From the NCBI RefSeq assembly GCF_014041935.1, contig NZ_CP059491.1:5022001-5086000 (forward strand): a stretch of DNA of 64,000 bases, written 5' to 3'. Below are positions 9,500-18,533 of this stretch, piece by piece. The notes beneath the pieces are model-generated. The model did no database searches. It was not told the origin of the DNA and saw nothing but the letters and a program-made list of their open reading frames with translations. The translations under genes and the position numbers were made by a program. The stretch's first letter is position 1, and the number at the start of each line of letters is the position of its first letter. Source of the DNA: Gordonia jinghuaiqii. GTDB lineage: Bacteria; Actinomycetota; Actinomycetes; Mycobacteriales; Mycobacteriaceae.

Positions 9500-11731
9500 T
9501 CAGCCCCGCGCCATATCCACGAACCGACTCAGATGCAGCTGGTGCGCAACGGTGATGGTGGCTGTCGGACCGTTACGGTGTTTGCCCACGATGATGTCGG
9601 CCTCACCCGCGCGCGGATCGTCGCGCTCGATGGAGTCGGGGCGGTGCAGCAGGATGACCATGTCGGCGTCCTGCTCCAGTGAACCCGACTCTCGAAGGTC
9701 CGACACCTGCGGCTTCTTGTCGGTACGTTGCTCGGGACCACGGTTCAGCTGGCTGATCGCGATCACCGGAACCTCGAGTTCCTTGGCCAGCAGCTTCAAC
9801 TGGCGGGAGAACTCCGAGACCTCTTGCTGACGGGACTCGACCTTCTTACCCGACGTCATCAGCTGCATGTAGTCCACCGCAAGGACTTTCAAGTCGTGAC
9901 GCTGCTTGAGGCGACGCGCCTTGGCGCGGATCTCCATCATCGTCAGGTTCGGCGAGTCGTCGATGAAGAACGGCGCCTCCGAGATCTCACCCATCCGACG
10001 CGCCAGGCGGGTCCAGTCGTCGTCGCTCATGGTGCCGGCGCGCATGTCGGCGAGTTTGATCTTCGCCTCCGCCGACAGCAGACGCATGACGATCTCGGTT
10101 TTGCTCATTTCCAGGGAGAACATGGCGGCAGTGAGGCCGTGTCCGATCGCCGCCGACCGCAGGAAGTCCATGGCCAGCGTGGAGTTGTGCGTGGGCACCA
10201 TCGCCTCGCCGGCGAGGTAGAGGTGCTCGTCGTTGTCGACCTGCACGCACCTCACCGGCACAGGGTCGACCGGCCGGACCCCCACCACGCGACGAACACC
10301 GGACTTGCGTCGGAGTTCCTTGTGCCGGATGGCTTTGTGATGGACGGTGAAGACATCGTCGTCGGCGTCGACGCGCAACCAGCCGGTGGCCGAGCGCTTG
10401 TAGCTGAACCCGAGACCGGCCACGAGGTCGGCGACGACGGCGGTCATGTGCCGGGTCGCGGCGGGGACGGTGATCCAGCCGTCGTCGTCGACCGTGGCTC
10501 GGGCGTCGAGCAACCCCGCAAGCAATGCCCGACGTTGCGCGATCGAACCCCGCAGGTACTCATACGGGATACGTCCACCGAGGTCGGCCATCAAGGTCAT
10601 GACGTCGACCGGCCCCTCCGCGTCGATCCGCATGCCGATCTCCGGATCGTCGAAGGCCATGCCCGCCAGCGCCGCAACGGTGTACGGGCCGTAGGCGAAC
10701 CGCTTGCGCGGCAGTTCCAGCGGCGCGGTGTTACGGATCACCGCACATCCGACGTGTGCACGCAGCCCCGCCGTGGTGACGACCTGCCGCTTGCCGTCGA
10801 TCTCGGCCGCCCACTGATGCTGCTCGTCGGCAACGATCAGCGCGCCATCGCTGAATTCGACTTCGTAACAAGGACGTTCGGTCATCACCTCGGTGGCGGC
10901 GACGACCCGCGTCGGCCGGCCGTGGGCGTCGAGGAGGTGATCACCGACACCGACCTTGCCCATCGTGGTCCAGCCGGACGGCGTCGGCAGGGGCGTGTCG
11001 AGCGCGAGTGCCTTGCCGACACCGGGACGCGCAGCGACGATGATCATCTGCCCCGGGTGCAACCCGTTGGTGAGTTTGTCGAAGTCGGCGAAACCGGTCG
11101 GGACACCCAGCGATATGCCGCCGCGCGAGGCGATCGAGTCGATCTCGTCCATCGTCGGCTGCAGGAGGTCTTCGAGCGGGAGATAGTCCTCGGCGGAGCG
11201 GCGCTCGGTGACCTCGTAGACCTCGGCCTGGGCCCGGTCGACCACCTCGGCCACATCCTGGCCGTCGGCACCGGCGTAACCGAACTGGACGATGCGGGTG
11301 CCCGCTTCGACGAGGCGGCGCAGGATCGCCTTCTCGGCGACGATCTCGGCGTAGTAACCGGCGTTGGCCGCGGTGGGCACCGTGGAGATCAGCGTGTGCA
11401 GATAAGGTGCGCCACCGATGCGTTTGAGCTCACCCGCGCGGTCGAGTTCGGCCGACACGGTCACCGCATCGGCCGGCTCGCCCTTGCTGTACAGCGTGAG
11501 GATCGCCTCGAAGACCGCCTGATGCGCCGGGCGGTAGAAGTCGTTTGTACGGATCTTCTCGACGACGTCGGCGACGGCGTCTTTGGACAGCAACATGCCG
11601 CCGAGCACGGATTGCTCAGCGGCCAGATCCTGCGGGGGCTGGCGGCCGAAGTCCTCGGCGGGGATCGCGTCGTCTCCCCGACCTTTGCCTCCGGCAGCAG
11701 AGCCGCGCCCGCGGTCATCCACAACAGCCAC
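9500..11731 (-). CDS. dnaB: Replicative DNA helicase DnaB, interrupted by an intein
   Basis: A 743-residue precursor. The N-terminal primase-interacting domain (about residues 30-140, DLAAEQSVLGGMLLS onward) and the RecA-like helicase domain are both intact once the 276-residue intein (precursor residues 241-516) is removed, leaving a 467-residue helicase, the normal size. The insertion splits Walker A between GVGK and ST. Later motifs VLAVDYMQLM and VAHQLHLSRF are present. Start: GTG at 11731 gives MAVVDD, matching mycobacterial DnaB, with GAGAGG 10 bases upstream. The ATG at 11740 leaves only 1 base to that Shine-Dalgarno. DnaB unwinds DNA at the replication fork. Confidence 0.95.
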   Translation of the reverse strand: MAVVDDRGRGSAAGGKGRGDDAIPAEDFGRQPPQDLAAEQSVLGGMLLSKDAVADVVEKIRTNDFYRPAHQAVFEAILTLYSKGEPADAVTVSAELDRAGELKRIGGAPYLHTLISTVPTAANAGYYAEIVAEKAILRRLVEAGTRIVQFGYAGADGQDVAEVVDRAQAEVYEVTERRSAEDYLPLEDLLQPTMDEIDSIASRGGISLGVPTGFADFDKLTNGLHPGQMIIVAARPGVGKALALDTPLPTPSGWTTMGKVGVGDHLLDAHGRPTRVVAATEVMTERPCYEVEFSDGALIVADEQHQWAAEIDGKRQVVTTAGLRAHVGCAVIRNTAPLELPRKRFAYGPYTVAALAGMAFDDPEIGMRIDAEGPVDVMTLMADLGGRIPYEYLRGSIAQRRALLAGLLDARATVDDDGWITVPAATRHMTAVVADLVAGLGFSYKRSATGWLRVDADDDVFTVHHKAIRHKELRRKSGVRRVVGVRPVDPVPVRCVQVDNDEHLYLAGEAMVPTHNSTLAMDFLRSAAIGHGLTAAMFSLEMSKTEIVMRLLSAEAKIKLADMRAGTMSDDDWTRLARRMGEISEAPFFIDDSPNLTMMEIRAKARRLKQRHDLKVLAVDYMQLMTSGKKVESRQQEVSEFSRQLKLLAKELEVPVIAISQLNRGPEQRTDKKPQVSDLRESGSLEQDADMVILLHRPDSIERDDPRAGEADIIVGKHRNGPTATITVAHQLHLSRFVDMARG
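10184..11011 (-). other. Intein in the DnaB P-loop, class 3 signature, degenerate endonuclease
   Basis: The insert is 276 residues, from Ala1 (ALALDTPLPTP) to the terminal His-Asn, followed by extein Ser+1. There is no Cys/Ser at position 1. Instead it has Trp in block B (DEQHQW), Cys in block F (VRCVQVD) and Thr before the terminal HN (VPTHN). This Trp-Cys-Thr triplet defines class 3 inteins, which start splicing from the block F Cys. A LAGLIDADG-like stretch (LLAGLLDARATVDDDG) has lost its acidic catalytic residue, and a second candidate (AALAGMAFDD) is also decayed. Homing activity is therefore unlikely, while splicing should be intact because the helicase depends on it. Confidence 0.85.
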
Positions 11732-12302
11732 GCGTGTCATACCTCTCGCAACGCTCGATCCCACCCGACATCGAATGAGTACGACCTTGTGTGGTGTCGG
11801 CCCCGGCAGGCCGCCCTGCGAGTCCCCGGTGTCGACGTCGTGTTCGTCAGTCTCTTTCCTATCGGGTCGCACCGACATCGAACGTTTGTCGTGCGCGCCG
11901 AGACGGACAGAGACGCTGAGCCGTGACACTAGGACCTCTGCGACGACGACTCAAACCGGGCTGTTAGCCAATCTGGGGAACACCTGTGGACGGCATGTGA
12001 GTCGCTCAGGTCGGCGTGTGCACCGGTTGTGGACAACCTGAGGAATTTGGGTGTGAACAACTCGATCGTCCCAGCTCAGAGGCGTGCTTAATTTCCACAA
12101 TCAAGTATTTGTAAATCGCCCGGCCTTCTTCGGCGCGTCGCGTTGTGGGCGTGTTGCGACCGGGTGTTCAACTCCACGTGGCGAATATTCGCGGGAACAT
12201 CAGGTGTGCTCCGCGTTACACCTTGTCAGAGCTGTGATCGATCCGATCAGTCGTCCGACTTATCTGCCGATCGCAGCCAACCGCACGCCCTCCTGTGATG
12301 CA
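11732..12302. promoter_or_regulatory. Intergenic region upstream of dnaB with DnaA-box-like cluster
   Basis: A 571-bp divergent spacer without a credible gene. TTGTCCACA is the actinobacterial DnaA box. On the minus strand there is a perfect copy (12028-12036), a one-mismatch copy TTGTTCACA (12052-12060) and a two-mismatch copy CCGTCCACA (11985-11993). On the plus strand there is ATTTCCACA (12091-12099). Four sites in 115 bp is more than expected in GC-rich DNA. They may let DnaA control dnaB transcription or titrate DnaA. Confidence 0.5.
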
Positions 12303-12980
12303 ATGTCGATCGTGTCGAGGTTGGGGTTGAGTTCCGGGGTCGTCCGTCGCGTGGCCATTGTGGCGGCCGCCCTGTCCGTGGCATCAGGGATGGCTGTCGC
12401 TCCGTCCGCCCTCACCCCGTCCGCCGACGCAGCACCCGGTCCGACGATGCCTGTGGAATTCGACCTACCCCGCTACCAACCGGTCGATCCGACGACCTTC
12501 CGGTCGCTCGCCTATGAGGACAACGGGCGGTCGTTCTTCACCACCGGTCGGTGGATGTGCCAGATCGGTCAGGCGTACCGCTACGTGGGCTGTCAGGGCC
12601 GTCCCGCGACCGCTCCGCCCGACGCGTCGGGTGCGGCGATCTCCGGCGACCAGCAGGGCCCGTGGTGGTCGCGTACGGAGCAGACGTATCGGTTCGGCTC
12701 CAAGACCGGTTTCCGCCCGCCCGTACTCGGCGTCGGCAAACGCGTCACCATCGCCGGCGTCACCTGCACCGTCCCGCGCCGCGACGTCGTCGCCTGCCGG
12801 ACCGGGCAACGCGCGCTGATCTTCACACCGGCCTGGCACAAGTTCTTCTTTCCCTCGTGGGACACCTTCGGGCCCGGCAACACCGCCGTCGCGCACAGCG
12901 GCAACCCTGCACCGCAATACCTTCCGCCGCGGTTGCAGTACTGGAACCAACTACCCGCCACGCCTCCTGCGCCGAAATAG
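12303..12980 (+). CDS. Secreted hypothetical protein
   Basis: A 225-residue protein of unknown function. Residues 1-38 look like a signal peptide: Arg residues around 6 and 15-16, a hydrophobic Val/Ala-rich core, then SADAAPGP with an Ala-x-Ala cleavage site. The mature part has Cys in MCQIGQAYRYVGCQG, in VTCTV and in ACRTG, so it could be disulfide-bonded outside the cell. Trp- and Tyr-rich stretches (GPWWSRTEQTYRF, WHKFFFPSWDTF) follow. The frame is open further upstream, but the ATG at 12303 is the start that gives a proper signal peptide. It is divergent from dnaB and convergent with rplI. Confidence 0.7.
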   Translation: MSIVSRLGLSSGVVRRVAIVAAALSVASGMAVAPSALTPSADAAPGPTMPVEFDLPRYQPVDPTTFRSLAYEDNGRSFFTTGRWMCQIGQAYRYVGCQGRPATAPPDASGAAISGDQQGPWWSRTEQTYRFGSKTGFRPPVLGVGKRVTIAGVTCTVPRRDVVACRTGQRALIFTPAWHKFFFPSWDTFGPGNTAVAHSGNPAPQYLPPRLQYWNQLPATPPAPK

Positions 12981-13110
12981 GTCCGGGTGGTGGGCGGCTG
13001 AGTTCGTCTGGTCACCAGGTGATTTCGACACGGCTCGTCGCTGCGCTCCTCACCGGCTCAATCAGCGTGGATGGGGGCGCCCAGCTCAACCAGCGCGGGT
13101 GGGGCGTGGC

Positions 13111-13157
13111 AAACACAACAAGGCCGGGTGGAGGATCTCCACCCGGCCTTGTGTGTT
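13111..13157 (-). terminator. Strong hairpin terminator after rplI
   Basis: A 14-bp perfect stem (13120-13133 with 13137-13150) closes a 3-base loop. It is extended by partly complementary A/C-rich and T/G-rich flanks that give a short T-rich run on the minus strand. It lies 12 bp past the rplI stop and probably ends the rpsF-ssb-rpsR-rplI transcript. It may also act on the convergent gene ending at 12980. Confidence 0.75.
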
Positions 13158-13168
13158 TGTCGCTGAGG

Positions 13169-13624
13169 TCAGCTCGCGGCGACGACGGCGAGCTGGACGG
13201 TCGCCGAGACCTGCGGGTGCAGGTTGACGACCACCGGGTAGCTGCCGGTTGCCTTGATGTGCCCCTTGGGCAGCTGGACGTTGCGCTTGTCAACGGCCGG
13301 ACCGCCTGCGGTCTTGATGGCACCGGCGACGTCTGCCGCGGTGACCGAACCGAACAACTTGCCCGAGTCGTGGGTCTTGACGTCCAGCGAGACCTCGGCG
13401 AGGCCCTCGAGGGCCTGCTTCAGCTCGTTGGCGTGCTCGAGACCGCGAACCTCGCGGGCCTCCTGCGAGCGGCGGATGCCCTCGACCTGCTTCTCTGCGC
13501 CGCGGGTGGCCTTGATGGCCAGGCCGCGAGGCAGCAGGTAGTTGCGGCCGTAGCCGTCCTTGACCACGACGATGTCGCCTGCTTCGCCGAGGTTCTCCAC
13601 GGCGGCGGTGAGGATGAGCTTCAT
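13169..13624 (-). CDS. rplI: 50S ribosomal protein L9
   Basis: A 151-residue protein with the L9 N-terminal domain ([36 protein letters not shown], residues 1-35), a long connecting helix and the C-terminal rRNA-binding domain ([16 protein letters not shown]). L9 binds 23S rRNA in the large subunit and helps hold the reading frame. The ATG at 13624 matches the invariant MKLIL start and has AAAGGA upstream. It is the last gene of the rpsF-ssb-rpsR-rplI operon. Confidence 0.97.
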   Translation of the reverse strand: MKLILTAAVENLGEAGDIVVVKDGYGRNYLLPRGLAIKATRGAEKQVEGIRRSQEAREVRGLEHANELKQALEGLAEVSLDVKTHDSGKLFGSVTAADVAGAIKTAGGPAVDKRNVQLPKGHIKATGSYPVVVNLHPQVSATVQLAVVAAS

Positions 13625-13643
13625 GTCAACTGATCCTTTCCGC

Positions 13644-13901
13644 TTATCGGCTGGTCGAGGTGAAGGGCAGCAAGGCCACCTCACGCGAGTTCTTCACGGC
13701 CACAGCGACGTCGCGCTGATGCTGCACGCAGTTACCGGTCACGCGACGCGACCGGATCTTGCCGCGGTCGGACAGGAAACGACGCAGAAGCGCGGTGTCC
13801 TTGTAGTCGATGACGGCCTTCTTGTCCTTGCAGAAGCTGCACGCCTTGGTCTTGGTGACCTTTTCGACGCGAGGCTTCCGGCTGGGCTTTGCCTTTGCCA
13901 T
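13644..13901 (-). CDS. rpsR: 30S ribosomal protein S18
   Basis: An 85-residue S18. It keeps the zinc-ribbon-type Cys residues (CSFC, then TGNC), the core [25 protein letters not shown], and the [18 protein letters not shown] end. S18 pairs with S6 on the 30S platform, which explains the shared operon with rpsF. The retained cysteines mark this as the zinc-containing form. It sits between ssb and rplI on the minus strand. Confidence 0.97.
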   Translation of the reverse strand: MAKAKPSRKPRVEKVTKTKACSFCKDKKAVIDYKDTALLRRFLSDRGKIRSRRVTGNCVQHQRDVAVAVKNSREVALLPFTSTSR

Positions 13902-13966
13902 TTGTGTGTTGCTCCAGTCAATGCTGTCCGGGACCGGTCACGCCGAAGCGTGCGTCCCGAGAGATA

Positions 13967-14494
13967 TCAGAAAGGTGGTTCGTCGTCCCCGCCACCGAAC
14001 GATCCGCCGCTGTTACTGGCAGGCGCGCTGCCCCAGGGATCGTCGGCAACCTGCTGGTTCGAGTTCCCGCCGCCGCGGCTACCGCCGCCGCCACCGGAAC
14101 CGAAGCCACCACCGCCGCCGCCGCCACCGCGCGAGGCGCGATTGACCTTGGCGGTTGCGTAGCGCAGCGAGGGGCCGATCTCGTCGACCTCGAGTTCCAC
14201 GACCGTGCGTCGTTCGCCTTCTTTGGTTTCGTAGGACCGCTGCTTGAGCCGTCCCTGCACGATCACCCGGGAACCCTTGGTGAGGCTTTCGGTCACGTTC
14301 TCCGCGGCGTCGCGCCAGATGTTGCAGCGCAAGAACAGCGCTTCGCCGTCCTTCCACTCATTGGTCTGACGGTCGAAGGTTCGCGGGGTGGAAGCCACCG
14401 TGAAGTTGGCAACCGCTGCGCCGGACGGCGTGAACCGCAGTTCCGGGTCGGCGGTCAGGTTGCCGATTACGGTGATGACCGTGTCGCCTGCCAT
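13967..14494 (-). CDS. ssb: Single-stranded DNA-binding protein
   Basis: A 175-residue SSB. The OB-fold occupies about residues 1-110 ([28 protein letters not shown], then [16 protein letters not shown]). A Gly-rich linker follows (about 118-150), and the protein ends with the acidic tip DDEPPF that recruits replication and repair partners. The ATG at 14494 has AAGGGGAA upstream. The longer frame to 14575 lacks a ribosome-binding site and is not used. Its place between rpsF and rpsR is conserved in bacteria. Confidence 0.97.
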   Translation of the reverse strand: MAGDTVITVIGNLTADPELRFTPSGAAVANFTVASTPRTFDRQTNEWKDGEALFLRCNIWRDAAENVTESLTKGSRVIVQGRLKQRSYETKEGERRTVVELEVDEIGPSLRYATAKVNRASRGGGGGGGGFGSGGGGGSRGGGNSNQQVADDPWGSAPASNSGGSFGGGDDEPPF

Positions 14495-14624
14495 GTGTGT
14501 TCCCCTTGGGTCGTTGGTGGGCACTCGTCGAATCGACATGCACCGGGTGTTCGGTGTTGAACTCTGTGGGTCCAACCCTAGAACCCGGTACCGACGTGTT
14601 CAGACGATCAAGAAAGCCTGTGGA

Positions 14625-14906
14625 CTACTTCCGCAGGACCTTGGTGCGCAGAACCGACTCGTTCAGCTTCAGCTGACGATCGAGCTCGGTAACCGTGGCG
14701 GGCTCGGCATTGAGATCGATGACGGCATAAATGCCCTCGTTGTGCTTGAGGATCTCGTAGGCAAGACGGCGCTTGCCCCAGATGTCGACAGCATCCACCT
14801 TGCCGCCGTCCTTGCGGACAACATTGAGGAAAGTATCGAGTGAGGGTGCGACGGTGCGCTCGTCCAGGTTCGGATCGAGGATGACCATCAATTCGTAGTG
14901 ACGCAT
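14625..14906 (-). CDS. rpsF: 30S ribosomal protein S6
   Basis: A 93-residue S6 ([36 protein letters not shown]). It forms the S6-S18 heterodimer of the small-subunit platform. A strong AGGAGGTGA precedes the ATG. It is the first gene of the operon. The promoter should lie in the roughly 165-bp spacer shared with the divergent GT87 gene at 15074. Confidence 0.97.
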   Translation of the reverse strand: MRHYELMVILDPNLDERTVAPSLDTFLNVVRKDGGKVDAVDIWGKRRLAYEILKHNEGIYAVIDLNAEPATVTELDRQLKLNESVLRTKVLRK

Positions 14907-15073
14907 AAGACCACATCACCTCCTATGGGCTAGGTCGGCCACGGACTGTCCGTGACAGGAGGGTCGCCTGCGTCGGCAACCGGTCCAAGATACATGACCA
15001 GGGTGTTCTCGGTGAAATCCGTGGTCATGGGCCGCCTCGTCGGTGCCGCGTCCGACGACCTACGCTGTTGGCC

Positions 15074-16519
15074 ATGTCGGACGCGCGGACCAGCACACGC
15101 CGGCGGGCCGAATGGCTGTCGGGTCGCGGCGAGAGCGCGGTGATCCTGCTCGTGACGCTGCTGGCAACAGCCGCCACCATGTTCTGGAGCTACCAGGCCA
15201 AGTTGCGGTGCGGTGGCCCACCGTTCGATGCGCTCGGGCGCAGCGCCAACTGGCCCACCGGCGACCCCGACGCCGTGATCCCCTGCTACTCCGACATCGC
15301 CTACCTCTGGCTCGGACGCGATATCAACAATCACGTCTTTCCCTACATACACGGCGGAATCGGGTCAGACGGAACACTTTTCGGTGGCGTCGTCGAATAC
15401 CCGGTGTTGTCCGGGGTGATGATGTTCCTCGGGGCGATCGGCGCCGACACCGATACCGAGTTCTTCAACCAGTCGGCACTCCTGTTGGCGCCGTTCGGGT
15501 TTGCCATCACGGTGATGCTCGTCGCCATGGTGCGCTGGTGGGCGTTGCTGTGGGCGGCAACGCCGCCCCTGGTCCTGTACTCCTTCCACAACTGGGAACT
15601 GCCGGTGGTCGCGACCGCGGTCGCGGCGATCGCCGTGGTGACGTGGGGTGCGTCGATCCACCCCGACACGGGTCGACGACGCCTCCCGCTGCGGACCAGT
15701 GCGACCGTGGCCGCAGTCCTGCTCTCCATCGGCTTCTGCCTGAAGCTCTATCCGGGGATCTTCGTCCTGCCGCTGGCCGCGTATGTGCTGACCGGCGGGG
15801 CCGGCGGGATGCGAACGGTCGCCCGTCGCGGGCTCGACTGGATCGGCGCGGCCTGGGTGGCCGGCGCAGCGATCGTCACCGTCATCGCCATCCAGGTGCC
15901 GTTCATGGTGCTCGGGTTCGACGGGTGGAAGGCCGCTCTGACCTTCCAGGGGCGGCGGAAGGCCGATGTCGACACCAACTCCATCTGGTACTGGGGGCTT
16001 CGATACCTCACCGGCACCACCGACACGTATCACTCGATCGTCGGTATCACCTCACCGTTGTTGATCCTCGCCTCGTTCGCGCTCGCGATGTACCTGGGAT
16101 GGCGGCGCCTCGAGCGCCACGGCGCCTTCCCCTGGATCGGGGTCAGCGCGGCGATGCTGGCGGGTTTCATGCTGTTCCACAAGGTGCACTCGCCGCAATA
16201 CACGCTGTGGATACTGCCGTTCTTCGTGCTGATGAAGGTGCGCTGGCCGGTCATCGTCACGTATCTGCTGACCGATCTGGCCCTGGACCTGACCATCTTC
16301 CGGCTGTTCCCGATCCGCGACGCCGGCGACCCGTTGCCCTGGTGGATTCTCACGGGCGTGGCCGGATCGGTGTGGGTCCACGCGATCCTGCTGGCGTATC
16401 TGATCGTCTCGTTCATCGGCACACCGCTGCGCGAACCGCTCGCGTCGATCGGCCGGCGTCGACCCTTCGGCGACGTCGGCGCTGCGAGCAGCCCGGTCAC
16501 CGGGGCCGGTACCCGGTGA
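15074..16519 (+). CDS. GT87-type polyprenol-phosphate-dependent glycosyltransferase (membrane)
   Basis: A 481-residue multispanning membrane protein with about 10-11 helices, resembling the GT-C mannosyltransferases of the mycobacterial envelope. It shares two motifs with the second GT87 gene at 18534-20183: a Cys-Tyr-Ser-Asp (CYSDIAYLW) in the first external loop, where the GT-C catalytic Asp is expected, and SPQYTLW in a late loop. The two are therefore paralogues. The ATG at 15074 is preferred to the TTG two codons upstream. Its stop overlaps the start of the next gene as GTGA. The likely substrate is a polyprenyl-phosphate sugar for lipomannan, arabinogalactan or a protein; the acceptor is unknown. 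Confidence 0.8.
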   Translation: MSDARTSTRRRAEWLSGRGESAVILLVTLLATAATMFWSYQAKLRCGGPPFDALGRSANWPTGDPDAVIPCYSDIAYLWLGRDINNHVFPYIHGGIGSDGTLFGGVVEYPVLSGVMMFLGAIGADTDTEFFNQSALLLAPFGFAITVMLVAMVRWWALLWAATPPLVLYSFHNWELPVVATAVAAIAVVTWGASIHPDTGRRRLPLRTSATVAAVLLSIGFCLKLYPGIFVLPLAAYVLTGGAGGMRTVARRGLDWIGAAWVAGAAIVTVIAIQVPFMVLGFDGWKAALTFQGRRKADVDTNSIWYWGLRYLTGTTDTYHSIVGITSPLLILASFALAMYLGWRRLERHGAFPWIGVSAAMLAGFMLFHKVHSPQYTLWILPFFVLMKVRWPVIVTYLLTDLALDLTIFRLFPIRDAGDPLPWWILTGVAGSVWVHAILLAYLIVSFIGTPLREPLASIGRRRPFGDVGAASSPVTGAGTR

Positions 16520-17097
16520 GCGCGTGGCTGGGCACCGGTCCGCTTGTCGGCGGGCGGGTCACGTTGCGACCGCTGACCGTCGACGACGCCGACGCACTGT
16601 CCCGGGTCGTCGGTGACCCGGGCCGGTTCCGGTGGTCACCCGGAGTCCCGACCGATCGCGAGTCCGCGGCCCGCTTCATCGAGGCCGCGACCGCCGATCC
16701 TGAGTCGCGCGTCGCCTATGCGGTCATCGACAACGAGGACGGGCGGCTCGTCGGCGCGACGAGCTTCTACGAGATCGACGCGACCAACCGCAGCACCTGC
16801 ATCGGCTACACCTTCTACTCCGAACGGGTGCAGGGCACGACGGTCAACCCGACTGCCAAACTGCTGCTCATGCGCCACGCATTCGAGGAGTGCGGCGCCG
16901 TGCGCCTCACCTGGCACACCCATGAGGACAACGCGCAGTCCCGCGCCGCGATCACCAAACTCGGCGCGAGTTTCGAGGGGCTGCTGCGCAAGCACCGGCG
17001 ATTCGGCGACGGCTGGCGGACCACCGCGCTGTACGCGATGACCGACGACGACTGGCCCGCAGCGAAAGCTGTTCTACTGCAGCGTGTCTCGTCGTGA
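16516..17097 (+). CDS. GNAT N-acetyltransferase, RimJ/RimL-like
   Basis: A 193-residue acetyltransferase. The layout is that of the RimJ/RimL-type GNATs: GGRVTLRPLTVDDADAL at the start, YAVIDNEDGRLVGATSFYEID in the middle, then HEDNAQSRAAITKLGASFEG, which contains the helix that follows acetyl-CoA binding. Such enzymes acetylate protein N-termini, amino acids or small amines. The GTG start overlaps the stop of the GT87 gene (GTGA), so the pair is coupled. A longer in-frame opening upstream lies in the wrong frame of the GT87 gene and is not coding. The substrate is unknown. Confidence 0.85.
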   Translation: MSAWLGTGPLVGGRVTLRPLTVDDADALSRVVGDPGRFRWSPGVPTDRESAARFIEAATADPESRVAYAVIDNEDGRLVGATSFYEIDATNRSTCIGYTFYSERVQGTTVNPTAKLLLMRHAFEECGAVRLTWHTHEDNAQSRAAITKLGASFEGLLRKHRRFGDGWRTTALYAMTDDDWPAAKAVLLQRVSS

Positions 17098-17105
17098 GCG
17101 GGCGT

Positions 17106-17510
17106 TCACGGCCCCTCGGTGTGGTGGGGGTGCCCGTGGGTGCGTCGATCTTCCTTCATCCGCGACTCGTGTAGGTGCGCCACCCCGCCGGTGAGCTCTC
17201 GCGCCCGGCCCACCACTTCGCGGAAGGGCTGCCAGTAGGTGTCGTCGAACTCTTCGACGACCTGAAATGTCCAGCGCCCGTTGATGACATTGCGTCCCAC
17301 CATCTCGGTGGCGATCGCGTCGGCCAGTTCTGTGTGCCCGTCGTCGCGCAATGCGTCGACGGCGTCACCGAGCAGCAGATCGGCGTGACCGATCAGTTGG
17401 TGGAAGCTGTACAGGTGGCCGCGGGCACGTTCGACGTACTCCAGCGCCTCCCCGACCTTGCCGACCGCTTCAGCGGTGGTGTCCGGGATCTGTTCGCCGC
17501 GCTCAGCCAT
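17106..17510 (-). CDS. Conserved hypothetical protein, helical with His-rich tail
   Basis: A 134-residue, mostly helical acidic protein that I cannot place in a named family. The central part (EALEYVERARGHLYSFHQLIGHADLLLGDAVDAL) looks like a helical bundle. The C-terminus is polar and His-rich (RRTHGHPHHTEGP), which could bind metal. The ATG at 17510 is chosen because the open frame beyond it is only the shadow of the upstream gene. It is the last gene of the leftward ponA1 group and ends 8 bp from the convergent GNAT gene, with no room for a separate terminator. Confidence 0.65.
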   Translation of the reverse strand: MAERGEQIPDTTAEAVGKVGEALEYVERARGHLYSFHQLIGHADLLLGDAVDALRDDGHTELADAIATEMVGRNVINGRWTFQVVEEFDDTYWQPFREVVGRARELTGGVAHLHESRMKEDRRTHGHPHHTEGP

Positions 17511-17545
17511 GCCTCGACAGTACCCACGGAGTGAGCGGGCAATCC

Positions 17546-18490
17546 TCAGTGGAACGGCCTCGAATAGTGCTGATAGGAGTACGGCTCGTCCTCGTCGAAG
17601 CCCGCCGCGGTGTCGCCGACCTCGCCGCTGAGCGCGTTGTTGATCTTGCGGCTCAGGCGGGAGAAGTCGGCCTGGGCGGCGGCCGAGGACGATGTCAGCG
17701 CAGCCAGTGTGGACAGCCAGTGATGAACTGTCCGCAGATCGTCGGTGGACAGCGGACCGCGAACCCAGTCGGCCCGCTCCCAGGTCTCCCGCTCCCACGC
17801 CTGCCACGGATGATCCCACCCGCTTGGTGGTGAGATCGCGAACAGGCCACGCACGATCACGTCGTTGCGATCCACCCCGGCCTCCGTGCGCCAGCGATCC
17901 ACCAGGCGTGAGTAGGCCACATAGTCTGCCGCGGTCCAGACGCTGTCGCGCAGTTCCCTCCAACCGGCACGACGCAACGACCGAGCGACCTTGGCATCCA
18001 GCACCGGGCTCGGGTGTTTCGGCTCCCCGCCGCCGGCGAAGTAGAGGAACCAGGTGAACCCGGCGGGACCGAGACGTTCGACGACGTTGCCACCCTTGTC
18101 GGGTCGCAGCATCGCGTAGGCTGCGCCCGGGTCGTCGCGGGAGGCCAGAGCAGCTTCCTGCACGAGCCGGCCGATGCGTTTGCGATCGGCCGCGACCGCG
18201 GCGATCCGTTTCTTACCGTCGGTGTTCTTGCGGCCCAGGCAGAACGCGACGACATTCCACAGCAATGCGATCGCGTCATCGGGACTGTCGGCGGCAGTGG
18301 CACCGAGAGCGAACAGATCCTTACGGCTGATGCGGTTGCCGTGCAGCGAATCCGGAAGATCGTGCTCGGCGAGAGCGTCGGTCCACCATGGCTTGTCGAT
18401 GGCAACCGTCTCCGTATGCAGTTCGGCGGCGCGGTCACCGTCGGCGAGCCACTTGGTGAGGTCGTCGGGCAAGGCCAGAGTGTGTGTCAT
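17546..18490 (-). CDS. OGG-fold-like protein (possible 8-oxoguanine glycosylase-type fold)
   Basis: A 314-residue soluble protein. The segment GPAGFTWFLYFAGGGEPKHPSPVLDAKVARSLRRAGW (read in pieces: GPAGFTWFLYFAG; VLDAKVARSLRRAGW) resembles the actinobacterial proteins annotated as OGG-fold, related to helix-hairpin-helix DNA glycosylases. I do not see an unmistakable catalytic Lys/Asp pair, so repair activity is not assured. The ATG at 18490 is used; the frame upstream runs into the preceding gene. It lies 43 bp after the GT87 gene in the ponA1 group. M. tuberculosis has nothing comparable at this position, so it is probably an insertion into the conserved block (inference). Confidence 0.55.
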   Translation of the reverse strand: MTHTLALPDDLTKWLADGDRAAELHTETVAIDKPWWTDALAEHDLPDSLHGNRISRKDLFALGATAADSPDDAIALLWNVVAFCLGRKNTDGKKRIAAVAADRKRIGRLVQEAALASRDDPGAAYAMLRPDKGGNVVERLGPAGFTWFLYFAGGGEPKHPSPVLDAKVARSLRRAGWRELRDSVWTAADYVAYSRLVDRWRTEAGVDRNDVIVRGLFAISPPSGWDHPWQAWERETWERADWVRGPLSTDDLRTVHHWLSTLAALTSSSAAAQADFSRLSRKINNALSGEVGDTAAGFDEDEPYSYQHYSRPFH

Positions 18491-18533
18491 TGCGATTGGA
18501 CGCGGCGGAACCGTTGTCGGTTCCGTCGGCCGG

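Noticed and set aside
9728..11926. 732-codon open frame on the plus strand opposite dnaB
   Set aside because: It is the antisense of a clear DnaB-intein gene; its Asp/Arg/His-rich translation is the pattern of a GC-rich shadow frame.
13018..13066. Segment resembling the TCGACA...GCTCGTCGCTGCGCTCCTC dispersed repeats of some actinobacteria
   Set aside because: Only one copy is seen in the window, so a repeat family cannot be supported from this sequence.
15043..16515. Long N-terminal extension of the GNAT frame
   Set aside because: It runs in another frame through the GT87 gene; the GNAT domain starts after the GTG at 16516.
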